Shown here: positions 29,577 to 38,170 of the stretch, in pieces
Layout: every line of letters begins with the position of its first letter
Numbering within the stretch: position 1 is the first letter of the stretch
DNA from: Halopseudomonas bauzanensis
Lineage (GTDB): Bacteria > Pseudomonadota > Gammaproteobacteria > Pseudomonadales > Pseudomonadaceae
Assembly (NCBI RefSeq): GCF_900114735.1
Contig: NZ_FOUA01000001.1
Location: forward strand, 384,278-448,277
Direction: 5' to 3'
Length of the DNA stretch: 64,000 bases
The notes under the pieces: model-generated
The model's database searches: none
Seen by the model: only the letters and a program-made list of their open reading frames with translations
Told to the model about the DNA's origin: nothing
Position numbers and translations under genes: made by a program

Positions 29577-30080
29577 CTAGGCCCGACTGACAGAGGTATG
29601 GAGGCCGTCCTGCTCCGCCTTCGCTGCTGCCCCCAACCAGCCAATCAACTGCCACAACCGGGGCGGCATCAGGTCCGAGTCCAGGCTGTCGACCAGGTTC
29701 TTGATCGCCAGCCCCAGGTCGGTATCGCCCTCGATGATCAACCGGCGGCGGAAGAACAGGGTATCCGGATCTTCCTGCCGGCTGGCCAGCAGCAGAAACT
29801 CCTTCCAGTTGCCGCGGATGCACACATCCACCGGTGAGTGTTGTGCCAGGCGCAACCCCTTCCCGGCCCGTGTCAGGCTCCAGGCCAACCCCAGATCAGT
29901 GACCTCGATACGCATCCAGCGGCCCTGCAGCACATCGAACTCCCCCACCGCCAGCGGCTGGGAGAACAGCCGCGCCATGGCTTTCTCGATCACCAGTCGC
30001 TGCATGAAGAACGGCACATGCCGACTCAAGGGCAACACTGGCTCACCGGCGCGCAACAACAATTGTGCAGCGTTCAACAT
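29577..30080 (-). CDS. ubiT: UbiT, lipid-binding accessory factor for anaerobic ubiquinone synthesis
   Basis: 167 residues with an SCP2 sterol-carrier-like domain (hydrophobic pocket, residues ~45-140; the block R-R-R-L-I-I-E-G-D-T-D-L-G-L-A-I-K-N is characteristic). UbiT (YhbT) is needed with UbiU and UbiV for O2-independent ubiquinone formation and probably carries the lipid intermediate. Its start overlaps the end of ubiV by 7 bases, giving the operon ubiU-ubiV-ubiT. Confidence 0.9.
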   Translation of the reverse strand: MLNAAQLLLRAGEPVLPLSRHVPFFMQRLVIEKAMARLFSQPLAVGEFDVLQGRWMRIEVTDLGLAWSLTRAGKGLRLAQHSPVDVCIRGNWKEFLLLASRQEDPDTLFFRRRLIIEGDTDLGLAIKNLVDSLDSDLMPPRLWQLIGWLGAAAKAEQDGLHTSVSRA

Positions 30081-30964
30081 AACCCCACCTCCTCAACCCG
30101 TAACATACCTGCCTGGCCATGCCAGTAACCATTGCAACCATCCAATGCCAAGGGTGGTTGAACACCCTGGCGCACCGCATCGAACATCTCCACCACCTGC
30201 GCCATGTCCTGGGCGCGGGGGCTCAGACGCAAGGCCTCAATGCCCATGCGCTGCATGCGCGGGTACTCGGCCAGCAGATTGGTCGGGGTCGCGGACATGG
30301 TCTGGATACCATTGAGGGTAAATACCAGCTGCCCTTCCTGACTGGTCAGCGGCACGCCTTCGGGGTAGTTCTGGCAGATGAAACCGCAATCATCCTTGGG
30401 CAGATTCTCGGCCCGGGCAGTGAAGCAGCGCGCGGAATAGGCCAGCGGCAGATGCCCCCAGGCGAACACTTCGATTTCCGGCAACGCCAGTTGATTCTGC
30501 TGCGCCTGCTGCATCAGGGCCGCCAGCAGGTCCGCGGAACACTCCACCGGCGGCACCCAGCGGGTCAGGCCGTTACGGGTCAGTTCTTCCAGGGCGAAGG
30601 CGTTATATACGTTCAGCGACGGACCGCCGACGAACTCGGCGCCCTTGCGGCTCAGATAATGCACCGCGGCCATATCGTTGGCCTCGACCTTGATCTCGCC
30701 GTTGTCGCACAACCGGCGCAGGCTCGACAGTTCGGACGCCGCCTCGATCAGTGCCAGTCCCGACAGCACCACCTCGGCGCCACTGGCCTCGCGCACATCG
30801 CGGGCCAGACCGATCCAGTCATCCAGCGACAAGGCCCGGCGCTTGGAACAGACGGTTTCGCCCAGATAGATCACATCCAGCGGTTGCTCGCTCATATCGG
30901 CGTAGAAATCCATGATCTGCTGGCGCGTCCAGTAGAACAGGATCGGTCCCAGGGTCAGTTTCAT
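30074..30964 (-). CDS. ubiV: UbiV, U32-family O2-independent hydroxylase subunit
   Basis: 296 residues. U32 fold with the Fe-S cysteines in the expected places: V-C-S-K-R-R near residue 40, and A-R-C-F ... D-D-C-G-F-I-C, which supply the 4Fe-4S ligands known for UbiV. It pairs with UbiU to hydroxylate the ubiquinone ring using prephenate as oxygen donor. The start is the ATG at 30964, eight bases after AGGAG; an upstream GTG at 30973 overlaps that ribosome site. Confidence 0.92.
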   Translation of the reverse strand: MKLTLGPILFYWTRQQIMDFYADMSEQPLDVIYLGETVCSKRRALSLDDWIGLARDVREASGAEVVLSGLALIEAASELSSLRRLCDNGEIKVEANDMAAVHYLSRKGAEFVGGPSLNVYNAFALEELTRNGLTRWVPPVECSADLLAALMQQAQQNQLALPEIEVFAWGHLPLAYSARCFTARAENLPKDDCGFICQNYPEGVPLTSQEGQLVFTLNGIQTMSATPTNLLAEYPRMQRMGIEALRLSPRAQDMAQVVEMFDAVRQGVQPPLALDGCNGYWHGQAGMLRVEEVGLC

Positions 30965-30975
30965 GTTGTTCACTC

Positions 30976-31971
30976 CTACTGCCAGGCGCGGTGATAGGCG
31001 CCCAGGGTGGTCTGGCTACCTTCGGATACGCCATCGAGTACCCGGCGCCAGCTGGCTTCCACGGCAAAACGCTGCGGGTTGGCCTGATAGCTGTCCAGTG
31101 CCTTGCGCCAGACGCCGGCCACCTGCTCCACATAGGCAGGGCTGCGCTGGCGACCTTCGATCTTGACCGCCGTGACGCCGATGGCGGCCAACTCGGGAAT
31201 CAGATCCATGGTGTTCAGGCTGGTCGGCTCTTCCAGCGCATGGAAACGCTTGCCATGAACCATGAAGCGGCCCTTGCACAGCGTCGGGTAACCGGCAGCG
31301 TCCTCCGGCTGATAACGGTCGATCAGTACTCCGCTGAGCCGAGATGTGAGCCCGTCGGGCTCCTCCTGCCAGCGCACCGCACTGGCAGGTGAGCAGACCC
31401 CGCACAGGTTCGGCGACTCGCCAGTGACATAGGACGACAGATGACAGCGCCCCTCGGCCATGATGCACAAACTGCCGAAGGCGAAGACTTCCACCGGCAC
31501 CGGGCTGGAGGCCGCTACCTGCTTCACCTGATTCAGTGAAAGCACCCGCGGCAGAACCGTACGGCGAATCCCGTACTGCTCGTGATAAAAGCTCAGCGCT
31601 CCGGCATTGGTAGCCGAACCCTGCACCGACAGATGCAAGTTCAGCTTGGGGTAATGCTTGCTGGCATAGGCCATGACGCCGGGATCGCCGACGATCAGCG
31701 CATCGACGCCCAGATCTGCGGCCTGGTCCACCGCCCGTTGCCAACGCCGCCAGCCATCCGGCAGCGCATAGGTATTGACTGCGATGTAGAGCTGCCGGCC
31801 TTCCTTGCGAACCAGTTCAAGCCCCTGTTGCAGTTGCTTGTCGGTGAAGTTGAGACCGGCGAAGTGGCGGGCGTTGGTATCATCGCGAAACCCGGTATAG
31901 ACAGCATCGGCACCCTGTCGCACCGCCGCTTTGAGGGCGGGCAGGCTGCCTGCGGGACAGACCAGTTGCAT
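30976..31971 (-). CDS. ubiU: UbiU, U32-family O2-independent hydroxylase subunit
   Basis: 331 residues. M-Q-L-V-C-P-A-G-S-L-P-A-L start, G-A-D-A-V-Y-T-G-F-R-D-D-T-N-A-R, and the cluster cysteines G-S-L-C-I-M-A-E-G-R-C-H-L ... L-C-G-V-C followed by L-C-K-G-R-F agree with UbiU. It forms a heterodimer with UbiV in anaerobic ubiquinone synthesis. First gene of the operon; an FNR/ANR-type box lies 60 bases upstream of the start. Confidence 0.93.
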   Translation of the reverse strand: MQLVCPAGSLPALKAAVRQGADAVYTGFRDDTNARHFAGLNFTDKQLQQGLELVRKEGRQLYIAVNTYALPDGWRRWQRAVDQAADLGVDALIVGDPGVMAYASKHYPKLNLHLSVQGSATNAGALSFYHEQYGIRRTVLPRVLSLNQVKQVAASSPVPVEVFAFGSLCIMAEGRCHLSSYVTGESPNLCGVCSPASAVRWQEEPDGLTSRLSGVLIDRYQPEDAAGYPTLCKGRFMVHGKRFHALEEPTSLNTMDLIPELAAIGVTAVKIEGRQRSPAYVEQVAGVWRKALDSYQANPQRFAVEASWRRVLDGVSEGSQTTLGAYHRAWQ

Positions 31972-32030
31972 GGGAACTCCCTGTGATCAAAGTCAGCCCG
32001 AGACTGTGCGCCGGATGGCGTTAAAGGTCT

Positions 32031-32044
32031 TTGATCAAGGTCAA
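32031..32044. promoter_or_regulatory. FNR/ANR/DNR box of ubiUVT
   Basis: TTGATCAAGGTCAA fits TTGAT-N4-RTCAA. A second, weaker site overlaps positions 31982-31996 (CTGACTTTGATCAC on the minus strand). The main box would place transcription about 25 bases before the ubiU start. Confidence 0.75.
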
Positions 32045-32056
32045 GGCAACGGCTCT

Positions 32057-32154
32057 CTGGGAGGGACGAGCACCAGCTCGTCCATGCGAGGCCAACCGGA
32101 GTACTTTGGGTGACGGCTAACTCCGCTCATCAAGCTGGTGCTTGACGTTCCCAG
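32057..32154. repeat. Imperfect inverted-repeat element between ubiU and acyl-CoA dehydrogenase
   Basis: Left arm 32057-32077 and right arm 32134-32154 (21 bases each) are complementary at all but about four positions. The left arm also contains its own hairpin ACGAGC-ACCA-GCTCGT. It has the look of a dispersed intergenic repeat and may end the acyl-CoA dehydrogenase transcript. Confidence 0.5.
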
Positions 32155-32171
32155 GAGCTCGATGCGACGGC

Positions 32172-33431
32172 TTATCTGGCCCGCAGCACATCCGCCGGCG
32201 TCAGATAATCACTGCTGCTACCCCGACGGTCCTGCCCGTCGTCGATTTCCAGGCGGGCGATGCTGCGCAAATGCACCTCATCAGGGCCATCGGCAATGCG
32301 CAGGCAGCGCGAGCTGATCCACAGATCGGCCAGCGGCGTGTCCGGCGTCAGCCCCATGGCGCCGAAAACCTGCATGGCACGGTCCACCACCTGGTTCAGC
32401 ATGCCGGGCACCACCGCCTTGATCATGGCGATTTCCTTGCGTGCGCCCCGGGCGCCGACATTGTCGATCATCCAGGCAGTCTTCAATACCAGGAGCCGCG
32501 CCTGTTCGATTTCCATCCGCGAGCGGGCGATCCATTCGGAAATGCTGCCATGCTGGTGCAGGTAACGGCCGAAAGTCTTGCGCTCCTGGGCACGGTCCAC
32601 CATTAACTCCAATGCGAGTTCGGCCATGCCGATGGCACGCATGCAGTGATGCACCCGGCCCGGCCCGAGGCGTGCCTGGGCCATCATGAAACCGTCACCC
32701 TCGCCGCCCAGCAGGTTTGTCACCGGCACCCGCACATTACGGAACACCAACTCACTGTGCCCCTCCGGCGCGAGGTGATGCATGACCGGGATGTTGCGCA
32801 CCAGCTCCACACCGGGGGTATCGAACGGCACGATGACCATGCTCTGTTGGCGTCGCGGCTCGCCCTCCGGGTCAGTCTTGCCCATGACAATGAGGAAGGC
32901 ACAGTCAGGATGCGAGGCATTGGTAATGAACCACTTGCGGCCGTTGATCACATATTCGTCGCCCTCGCGGCGAATCAGCGTCTGGATATTGCTGGCGTCG
33001 GACGAGGCCACATCCGGCTCGGTCATGGCAAAGGCCGAGCGGATTTCGCCATTGAGCAGCGGCTGCAACCAGCGCTCGTTCTGCTCGGGCGTGGCAAACA
33101 TATGCAACAGCTCCATGTTGCCGGTATCCGGAGCATTGCAGTTGAACACCTCCGAGGCCCAACTGACCCGGCCCATGATTTCCGCCAGAGGTGCGTATTC
33201 GAGATTGCTCAGGCCCCTGCCGGGCTCGTCAGCGTGCAGCGACGGGAGAAACAGATTCCACAGGCCCTCTTCCCTGGCCAGGGCCTTCAGATCCGCCATG
33301 AAGGACACCGGAAACTGTCCGGCAGCAACATCCCTGTGCCACTGCGCAAGACGCGGTACAATGTGCTGGTCCAGAAAACCACGAACCTGTTGGCGAAGCG
33401 CTTCGGTTTCAGCGCTGTAGGCAAAATCCAT
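32172..33431 (-). CDS. Acyl-CoA dehydrogenase
   Basis: About 419 residues: N-terminal helical domain starting M-D-F-A-Y-S, middle beta-domain with A-M-T-E-P-D-V-A-S-S-D-A and K-W-F-I-T-N-A, C-terminal helices with R-K-T-F-G-R-Y-L and Q-V-F-G-A-M-G-L-T-P-D-T-P-L. FAD-dependent and similar to the ACAD10/11-like bacterial group. GAGGAG is placed correctly before the ATG at 33431; the longer frame from 33551 has no ribosome site. Monocistronic, with a perfect FNR-type box about 145 bases upstream, so it may respond to oxygen. Substrate unknown. Confidence 0.88.
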   Translation of the reverse strand: MDFAYSAETEALRQQVRGFLDQHIVPRLAQWHRDVAAGQFPVSFMADLKALAREEGLWNLFLPSLHADEPGRGLSNLEYAPLAEIMGRVSWASEVFNCNAPDTGNMELLHMFATPEQNERWLQPLLNGEIRSAFAMTEPDVASSDASNIQTLIRREGDEYVINGRKWFITNASHPDCAFLIVMGKTDPEGEPRRQQSMVIVPFDTPGVELVRNIPVMHHLAPEGHSELVFRNVRVPVTNLLGGEGDGFMMAQARLGPGRVHHCMRAIGMAELALELMVDRAQERKTFGRYLHQHGSISEWIARSRMEIEQARLLVLKTAWMIDNVGARGARKEIAMIKAVVPGMLNQVVDRAMQVFGAMGLTPDTPLADLWISSRCLRIADGPDEVHLRSIARLEIDDGQDRRGSSSDYLTPADVLRAR

Positions 33432-33575
33432 CCCGTTATCTCCTCGTGAAGTGAATCCCGCATTCATTGAACCGACATGCGAGGGGCTTACTCTCAAGGC
33501 TAGGAGTTGGATGAAATTCTGGCTATCTTGTATCAGGGGCTGAATCACCATGATTCATGCGGTGAATTCTATTAA

Positions 33576-33589
33576 TTGATCTAGATCAA
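33576..33589. promoter_or_regulatory. Perfect FNR/ANR-type box
   Basis: TTGATCTAGATCAA is fully symmetric and extends to an 18-base palindrome (33574-33591). It lies between the divergent acyl-CoA dehydrogenase and ahpC genes, 21 bases from the OxyR-like site. Confidence 0.75.
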
Positions 33590-33609
33590 TTTAATTGATC
33601 TACGTTGAA

Positions 33610-33645
33610 ATAGCGTCACCCTATCCCCACATAGAGAAAAGCTAT
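33610..33645. promoter_or_regulatory. OxyR-like operator upstream of ahpC
   Basis: Four half-elements ATAG-N7-CTAT-N6-ATAG-N7-CTAT at 33610, 33621, 33631 and 33642. All four tetramers match the OxyR consensus; the central spacing is 6 instead of 7. It lies about 45 bases before the probable -10 of ahpC. Confidence 0.75.
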
Positions 33646-33743
33646 CCGGTGCTTAGATTGAATTTATTTTAAGTATCCGTCGAACAGCCCTACTATAGAC
33701 ATCGTTTCCAACCCATCGACAAAAGCTCAACAAGGAGTCTTCA

Positions 33744-34307
33744 ATGTCCGTTATCAATACCGAAATCAAGCCGTTTACCGCTCAGGCGTTCAAGAACGGC
33801 GAATTCATCACCGTTTCCGACACTGACGTGAAAGGCAAGTGGGCTGTATTCTTCTTCTATCCGGCTGACTTCACCTTCGTTTGCCCGACTGAGCTGGGTG
33901 ACGTTGCCGACCATTATGAAGAGCTGCAGAAGCTGGGCGTGGAAGTCTACTCCGTCTCCACCGACACCCACTTCACCCACAAAGCATGGCACGACAGCTC
34001 CGAAACCATCGGCAAGATCAAGTACACCATGATCGGCGACCCGACTGGCGTAGTGACTCGCAACTTCGAAAACATGCGTGAAGACATGGGTCTGGCCGAC
34101 CGCGGTACTTTCATTATCGACCCGGAAGGCATCATCCAGGCTGTTGAAATCACTGCTGAAGGTATCGGCCGTAACGCTGCCGACCTGCTGCGCAAGGTCA
34201 AGGCTGCCCAGTACGTTGCCGCCCACCCCGGCGAAGTCTGCCCGGCCAAGTGGGAAGAAGGCGATGCCACTCTGGCTCCCTCGCTGGACCTGGTTGGCAA
34301 GATCTAA
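33744..34307 (+). CDS. ahpC: Alkyl hydroperoxide reductase, peroxiredoxin subunit
   Basis: 187 residues, typical 2-Cys peroxiredoxin. The peroxidatic Cys is in F-V-C-P-T-E near residue 47, and the resolving Cys in G-E-V-C-P-A near 166. The GGDPTGV (here I-G-D-P-T-G-V) loop and C-terminal helix are present. AhpC reduces peroxides and is recycled by AhpF, whose gene follows after a hairpin terminator. Codon use is markedly uniform, in line with high expression. An AAGGAG ribosome site precedes the ATG. Confidence 0.97.
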   Translation: MSVINTEIKPFTAQAFKNGEFITVSDTDVKGKWAVFFFYPADFTFVCPTELGDVADHYEELQKLGVEVYSVSTDTHFTHKAWHDSSETIGKIKYTMIGDPTGVVTRNFENMREDMGLADRGTFIIDPEGIIQAVEITAEGIGRNAADLLRKVKAAQYVAAHPGEVCPAKWEEGDATLAPSLDLVGKI

Positions 34308-34320
34308 TAGCTGACTGACA

Positions 34321-34371
34321 ACCCGGCCCACCGCGGCGCACTGCGCGCGGTTGGTGGGCCGGGTTTTCTTT
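34321..34371 (+). terminator. Hairpin terminator between ahpC and ahpF
   Basis: ACCCGGCCCACC (34321-34332) pairs with GGTGGGCCGGGT (34353-34364), followed by a TTTTCTTT tail. It probably attenuates ahpF relative to ahpC. Confidence 0.85.
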
Positions 34372-34406
34372 ACCCAAAATTCACCACTTTTACAGGACAC
34401 GCACCT

Positions 34407-35978
34407 ATGTTGGACGCCAATCTGAAGAAGCAACTGGACACGTACCTGCAGAACATCGCCAAGCCGATTGAAATCAGCGTGTCCGTAGATGACAGCCCCA
34501 AGGGCAAAGAATTGCATGAACTCGCGGTCGAGATTGCTGAAGTGTCCAGCAAGATCGGGCTGGTTGCCGTGGACAACAAACGTACCCCGAGCATGGGCGT
34601 GGCGGAAGCCGGCCAGAGCCCGCGCGTACGTTTTGCCGGCATCCCGATGGGCCACGAGTTCACTTCCCTGGTTCTGGCCCTGCTGCAGGCCGGCGGTCAC
34701 CCCTCCAAGGCTGACCCGGCACTGCTCGACCAGATCCGCAACCTCGAAGGCGAATATCACTTCGAGACCTATATCTCCCTGTCCTGCCAGAACTGCCCGG
34801 ATGTGGTTCAAGCGCTGAACCTGATGGCTACCCTGAACCCGAACATCAGCCATGTGATGATCGACGGTGCGCTGTTCCAGGACGAGGTCGAGAGCCGCCA
34901 GATCATGGCCGTACCCACCGTCTTCCTGAATGGCGAACACTTCGGCCAGGGCCGGATGACGCTGGCCGAGATCGTCAACAAGGTCGACAGCGGCGCCGCC
35001 AAGCGCAAGGCCGCTGAACTGAACGAGAAAGAGCCCTACGAAGTACTGATCGTGGGTGGTGGCCCGGCTGGTGCAGCAGCAGCTATCTATGCTGCCCGCA
35101 AAGGCATCCGCACCGGTCTGGTAGCCGAGCGTTTCGGTGGCCAGGTGATGGACACCGTGGGTATCGAGAACTTCATTTCCGTGCCCTACACCGAAGGCCC
35201 GAAGCTGGTTGCCAGCCTGGAGCAGCACGTCAAGGAATACGATATCGACGTGATCACCGAGCAGACTGCTGCCAAGCTGACCACAGACGACATGATCGAG
35301 ATCACCCTGGAAAGCGGTGCCACCCTGTCCAGCCGCTCGGTCATCCTGGCCACCGGCGCCCGCTGGAGAGAAATGAACGTTCCCGGCGAACAGGAATACC
35401 GCGGCAAGGGCGTCGCCTACTGCCCGCACTGTGACGGTCCGCTGTTCAAGGGCAAGCGTGTTGCGGTGATCGGCGGGGGCAACTCCGGTATCGAAGCCGC
35501 TATCGACCTGGCCGGCATCGTCGAGCATGTGACCGTACTGGAATTCAGCGACACCCTGCGTGCCGACGAAGTTCTGCAACGCAAGGCCCGCTCGCTGCCG
35601 AACGTGAAGATCATCAAGAACGCCGCTACCACTGAAGTTCGTGGGGACGGTAACAAGGTCGTCGGCCTGACCTACACCGACCGGGTATCCGGCGAGAGCG
35701 CCGATGTTGATGTGGCTGGTATCTTCGTACAGATCGGCTTGGTGCCCAACACCGACTGGCTGAAGGACAGCGGTATCAACCTGACCCGCTTCGGCGAGAT
35801 CGAGATCGATGCACGCGGCGCCACTTCGCTTCCCGGCGTGTTTGCCGCTGGCGACGTGACAACCGTGCCATTCAAGCAGATCGTCATCTCCATGGGCGCA
35901 GGCGCCACCGCGTCACTGGCTGCCTTTGACCACCTGATCCGTACCTCGGCCCCGGAGGCTGTCGCTGAAAGCGCCTGA
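34407..35978 (+). CDS. ahpF: Alkyl hydroperoxide reductase, flavoprotein subunit
   Basis: 523 residues. N-terminal thioredoxin-like repeat with redox pair C-Q-N-C-P (near residue 129), FAD-binding [10 protein letters not shown] (near 216), active-site C-P-H-C-D-G-P-L-F (near 345), NAD-binding [10 protein letters not shown], and C-terminal F-A-A-G-D-V-T-T. It passes electrons from NADH to AhpC. Start is supported by AGGA upstream; it is separated from ahpC by 99 bases that include a terminator. Confidence 0.97.
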   Translation: MLDANLKKQLDTYLQNIAKPIEISVSVDDSPKGKELHELAVEIAEVSSKIGLVAVDNKRTPSMGVAEAGQSPRVRFAGIPMGHEFTSLVLALLQAGGHPSKADPALLDQIRNLEGEYHFETYISLSCQNCPDVVQALNLMATLNPNISHVMIDGALFQDEVESRQIMAVPTVFLNGEHFGQGRMTLAEIVNKVDSGAAKRKAAELNEKEPYEVLIVGGGPAGAAAAIYAARKGIRTGLVAERFGGQVMDTVGIENFISVPYTEGPKLVASLEQHVKEYDIDVITEQTAAKLTTDDMIEITLESGATLSSRSVILATGARWREMNVPGEQEYRGKGVAYCPHCDGPLFKGKRVAVIGGGNSGIEAAIDLAGIVEHVTVLEFSDTLRADEVLQRKARSLPNVKIIKNAATTEVRGDGNKVVGLTYTDRVSGESADVDVAGIFVQIGLVPNTDWLKDSGINLTRFGEIEIDARGATSLPGVFAAGDVTTVPFKQIVISMGAGATASLAAFDHLIRTSAPEAVAESA

Positions 35979-36006
35979 GGTAGCGATCAACAGATAACTG
36001 GCAGTG

Positions 36007-36041
36007 ATAAAAGCCGCTCCCTTACAAGGTGCGGCTTTTAT
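36007..36041. terminator. Bidirectional terminator after ahpF
   Basis: ATAAAAGCCGC (36007-36017) pairs perfectly with GCGGCTTTTAT (36031-36041), with A-run and T-run on opposite sides, serving ahpF (+) and the CBS gene (-). Confidence 0.85.
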
Positions 36042-36063
36042 GTGAAAGGTAAAATCCCGTTTA

Positions 36064-36483
36064 TCAGTTCTTTTTCGGTACTCCATGGTCGTTGAATGAT
36101 TTCAACGCCAGCAACAAATCCCGCCGACTGATCTGTCCCACCAAGCGACCATGTTCCATGACCGGCAGGCGCCGCCGGTTCCGCTCGATAAAGTGTTCCG
36201 CCGCCTTGAGGATATTCGCATCGGCATCAATGGTCTCGACCACCTCACTCATGAACGAACCGACAGTACCGCCCGCCTCCTCGAAATAGCTGCCGCCGAG
36301 GATCGCCCGCAGACAGTCGCTTTCCGACAGCACTCCTACCAGATACCCCTGGGCATCCACTACAGATGCTCCGGATATCCGGTAGGTCAGCAACATATCG
36401 ACGGCTTTGAACAGATCGGTATCCGGTGAAAAAGTCACCGGTTCGGTGTTCATATAGTCACGTACCTTCATTGACTTGAGCAT
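36064..36483 (-). CDS. CBS-domain pair protein
   Basis: 139 residues, two CBS motifs (residues ~10-65 and ~75-130; R-I-S-G-A-S-V-V-D and R-R-R-L-P-V-M-E-H-G-R-L-V-G-Q-I-S-R-R-D). Stand-alone CBS pairs sense adenosine nucleotides and bind partner enzymes; the partner is unknown. The ATG at 36483 is supported by GGGAG eight bases upstream. That ribosome site lies inside a hairpin (36482-36517). It follows purU by 41 bases on the same strand, so co-transcription is possible. Confidence 0.85.
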   Translation of the reverse strand: MLKSMKVRDYMNTEPVTFSPDTDLFKAVDMLLTYRISGASVVDAQGYLVGVLSESDCLRAILGGSYFEEAGGTVGSFMSEVVETIDADANILKAAEHFIERNRRRLPVMEHGRLVGQISRRDLLLALKSFNDHGVPKKN

Positions 36484-36517
36484 GCCATGTACTCCCGCGA
36501 GGCGCGGTGCATGGCAT
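36482..36517 (-). promoter_or_regulatory. Hairpin enclosing the ribosome site of the CBS gene
   Basis: On the minus strand ATGCCATG (36517-36510) pairs with CATGGCAT (36489-36482), and the inner CCGCG-CCT-CGCGG forms a second stem. The GGGAG ribosome site lies partly in the stem and the start codon begins in the 3' arm. It may control translation. Confidence 0.4.
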
Positions 36518-36524
36518 ATCAATA

Positions 36525-37376
36525 TCAGCCAAACACCACGGTCTTGTTATCGTGAACCAGTACTCGGTCTTCCAAGTGATAGCGCAAACCGCGGGAAAGT
36601 ACCATTTTTTCCACGTCTTTACCGAGCCGAACCATATCTTCCGCATTGTGCCGATGACTGATACGTACGACGTCCTGCTCGATGATCGGACCGGCATCCA
36701 ACTCTTCGGTTACATAGTGGCAAGTTGCACCGATGAGTTTCACCCCCCGCTGCGCTGCCTGGTGATAAGGTCGTGCGCCGACAAAGGAAGGCAAGAAACT
36801 GTGGTGGATATTGATTACCCGCCGGGCGTATTGCTCACAGAGCTCAGCCGGAAGAATCTGCATATAACGCGCCAATACAATACAGTCGGCCTGTTGCTCA
36901 TTCACCAACCGGGTAACTTCATCAAATGCCGGCTTCTTGTCCTTCGGATCGACTGGAACATGATGAAAGGGAATATCATGCCATTCGACCATGCTGCGCA
37001 GATCGTCATGATTGGAAATCACACTGGTTATTTCACAATCCAGCTCACCACTGTGGAAGCGGTGCAACAGATCCGCCAGACAATGGGACTCGCGGCTGGC
37101 CATCAACACCACTTTCTTGCGCTCAGCCGAATCACTCACCTGCCATTCCATCTGATATTCCGCAGCAATGGGTGCGAACACAGTACGCAGGCCATCGACA
37201 TCGAAAGGCAATGAGTCGGCGCGAATCTCATGGCGCATGAAGAACCAGCCGGACAGGTTGTCCGAATGGTGATTGGCTTCGGTAATCCAGCCGTTATAAG
37301 TCGCCAGCAGGTTGCTGACCTTGGCCACAATCCCTACCCGGTCGGGGCAGGCGATTACCAGTCGAAAGGTACGCAT
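36525..37376 (-). CDS. purU: Formyltetrahydrofolate deformylase
   Basis: 283 residues. N-terminal ACT domain (residues 1-85; C-P-D-R-V-G-I-V-A-K-V-S), then a formyltransferase-like domain with H-H-S-F-L-P-S-F (catalytic His region), I-S-N-H, and G-A-T-C-H-Y-V-T-E-E-L-D-A-G-P-I-I. It hydrolyses 10-formyl-THF to formate and THF, balancing one-carbon pools. Gene order sbcB-mvaT-purU recalls P. aeruginosa. Confidence 0.95.
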   Translation of the reverse strand: MRTFRLVIACPDRVGIVAKVSNLLATYNGWITEANHHSDNLSGWFFMRHEIRADSLPFDVDGLRTVFAPIAAEYQMEWQVSDSAERKKVVLMASRESHCLADLLHRFHSGELDCEITSVISNHDDLRSMVEWHDIPFHHVPVDPKDKKPAFDEVTRLVNEQQADCIVLARYMQILPAELCEQYARRVINIHHSFLPSFVGARPYHQAAQRGVKLIGATCHYVTEELDAGPIIEQDVVRISHRHNAEDMVRLGKDVEKMVLSRGLRYHLEDRVLVHDNKTVVFG

Positions 37377-37721
37377 CTAATCAACTCCAGATATCATAAA
37401 GCTCTGTTTCACTGCGCTCCGCGCCGCGTTGTCGCTCCGACTGTCTCGACAAGGCGAGGATGGCGTGAAAGCAGACCCCGAGGCAGGGCCCCAAAAGCGA
37501 GACATTCTACTCCTGACATGCGGAAATTTCAGCCGACACCGCGCTTTATCTCTGCATGTTCGCAATCAGATTCAATGAGTTCCTCTCGATACATAATAAT
37601 TTGCTTGATCCATTAACAAAAAGTTGCCGTTAACCCGTCTTTAATACCTGCAACTTCTTGTGCATCCCGCCAGCGATAAACTATCATTACTTCACTTTCA
37701 ATATTCACCGGGAGACACTAA
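37377..37721. other. Intergenic region between purU and mvaT
   Basis: 345 bases without a gene. The purU side is GC-rich with short hairpins and no riboswitch I can recognise. The mvaT side is A/T-rich and carries the candidate promoter listed separately. Confidence 0.6.
37655..37682 (+). promoter_or_regulatory. Candidate sigma70 promoter of mvaT
   Basis: TTCTTG (37655-37660), 16-base spacer, TAAACT (37677-37682). Transcription would begin about 32 bases before the mvaT ATG, which has GGGAG upstream. MvaT may bind the A/T-rich upstream stretch for autoregulation. Confidence 0.4.
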
Positions 37722-38096
37722 ATGTCCATGCTTCACGAATACCGCCAGATTGAAGATACCATTCGCGACCTGACCGCACGTCTGAACTCGCTGTCCAACG
37801 ATGAAAAACTCAAGAAAGAACTTGAGTTCGAGAAAAAGCTGCAGGATCTGATGAAGCAGTACGGCAAGGAATCAGCAGATGTTGTTGCTCTTCTCAACCC
37901 GCAGAGCAAGCCAGCAGCCAGCAAAACGGCAAAGGCTCCGGCAGTTGCCAAGCGCGCACGCAAGGTTAAGCAATACAAGAACCCGAACACGGGTGAAACC
38001 ATTGAAACCAAGGGCGGCAATCATAAAACTCTGAAAGCCTGGAAAGAGCAGTACGGCGCAGAGAAAGTGGAAAGCTGGGCTACTATTCTGGGCTAA
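37722..38096 (+). CDS. mvaT: MvaT, H-NS-family xenogeneic silencer
   Basis: 124 residues. The N-terminal coiled-coil oligomerisation region (residues ~1-60, L-x-x-E-Y-R-Q-I-E and E-F-E-K-K-L-Q-D-L) leads through a basic, Ala-rich linker to the DNA-binding domain with K-N-P-N-T-G-E and T-K-G-G-N-H-K-T-L-K-A-W, the AT-pincer motif of MvaT/MvaU. It binds A/T-rich DNA and silences acquired genes; it is a Pseudomonas marker. Rich in Lys, as expected. Followed by a hairpin terminator. Confidence 0.95.
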   Translation: MSMLHEYRQIEDTIRDLTARLNSLSNDEKLKKELEFEKKLQDLMKQYGKESADVVALLNPQSKPAASKTAKAPAVAKRARKVKQYKNPNTGETIETKGGNHKTLKAWKEQYGAEKVESWATILG

Positions 38097-38124
38097 TTCC
38101 CCCGGAAGGTAGTGTCAGATAAAG

Positions 38125-38158
38125 AAAGCCCAGGCATTATTCCAGTGCCGGGGCTTTT
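38125..38158 (+). terminator. mvaT terminator
   Basis: AAAGCCC-A-GGCA pairs with TGCC-G-GGGCTTT, one internal mismatch, followed by TTTTC. It also faces the end of sbcB on the other strand. Confidence 0.8.
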
Positions 38159-38170
38159 CAATGAGTGATT

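Larger units (their letters stand above)
33432..33743. other. Regulatory gap between acyl-CoA dehydrogenase and ahpC
   Basis: 312 A/T-rich bases between divergent genes, holding an FNR-type box and an OxyR-like operator (listed separately). A TACTAT (33691-33696) is the probable ahpC -10 element, with a poor -35, as expected for an activator-dependent promoter. Confidence 0.7.

Noticed and set aside
29396-29644. Possible small gene after norF on the minus strand
   Set aside because: It runs into ubiT, lacks a ribosome site, and the region contains short palindromes more like repeat debris.
33741-35579. 612-residue open frame antisense to ahpC-ahpF
   Set aside because: It mirrors the codon bias of the two real genes; no domain is recognisable, and ahpC and ahpF match well-known families.
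37377-37560. Riboswitch in front of purU
   Set aside because: I looked for glycine- or THF-riboswitch-like conserved blocks and found none, only short GC hairpins.
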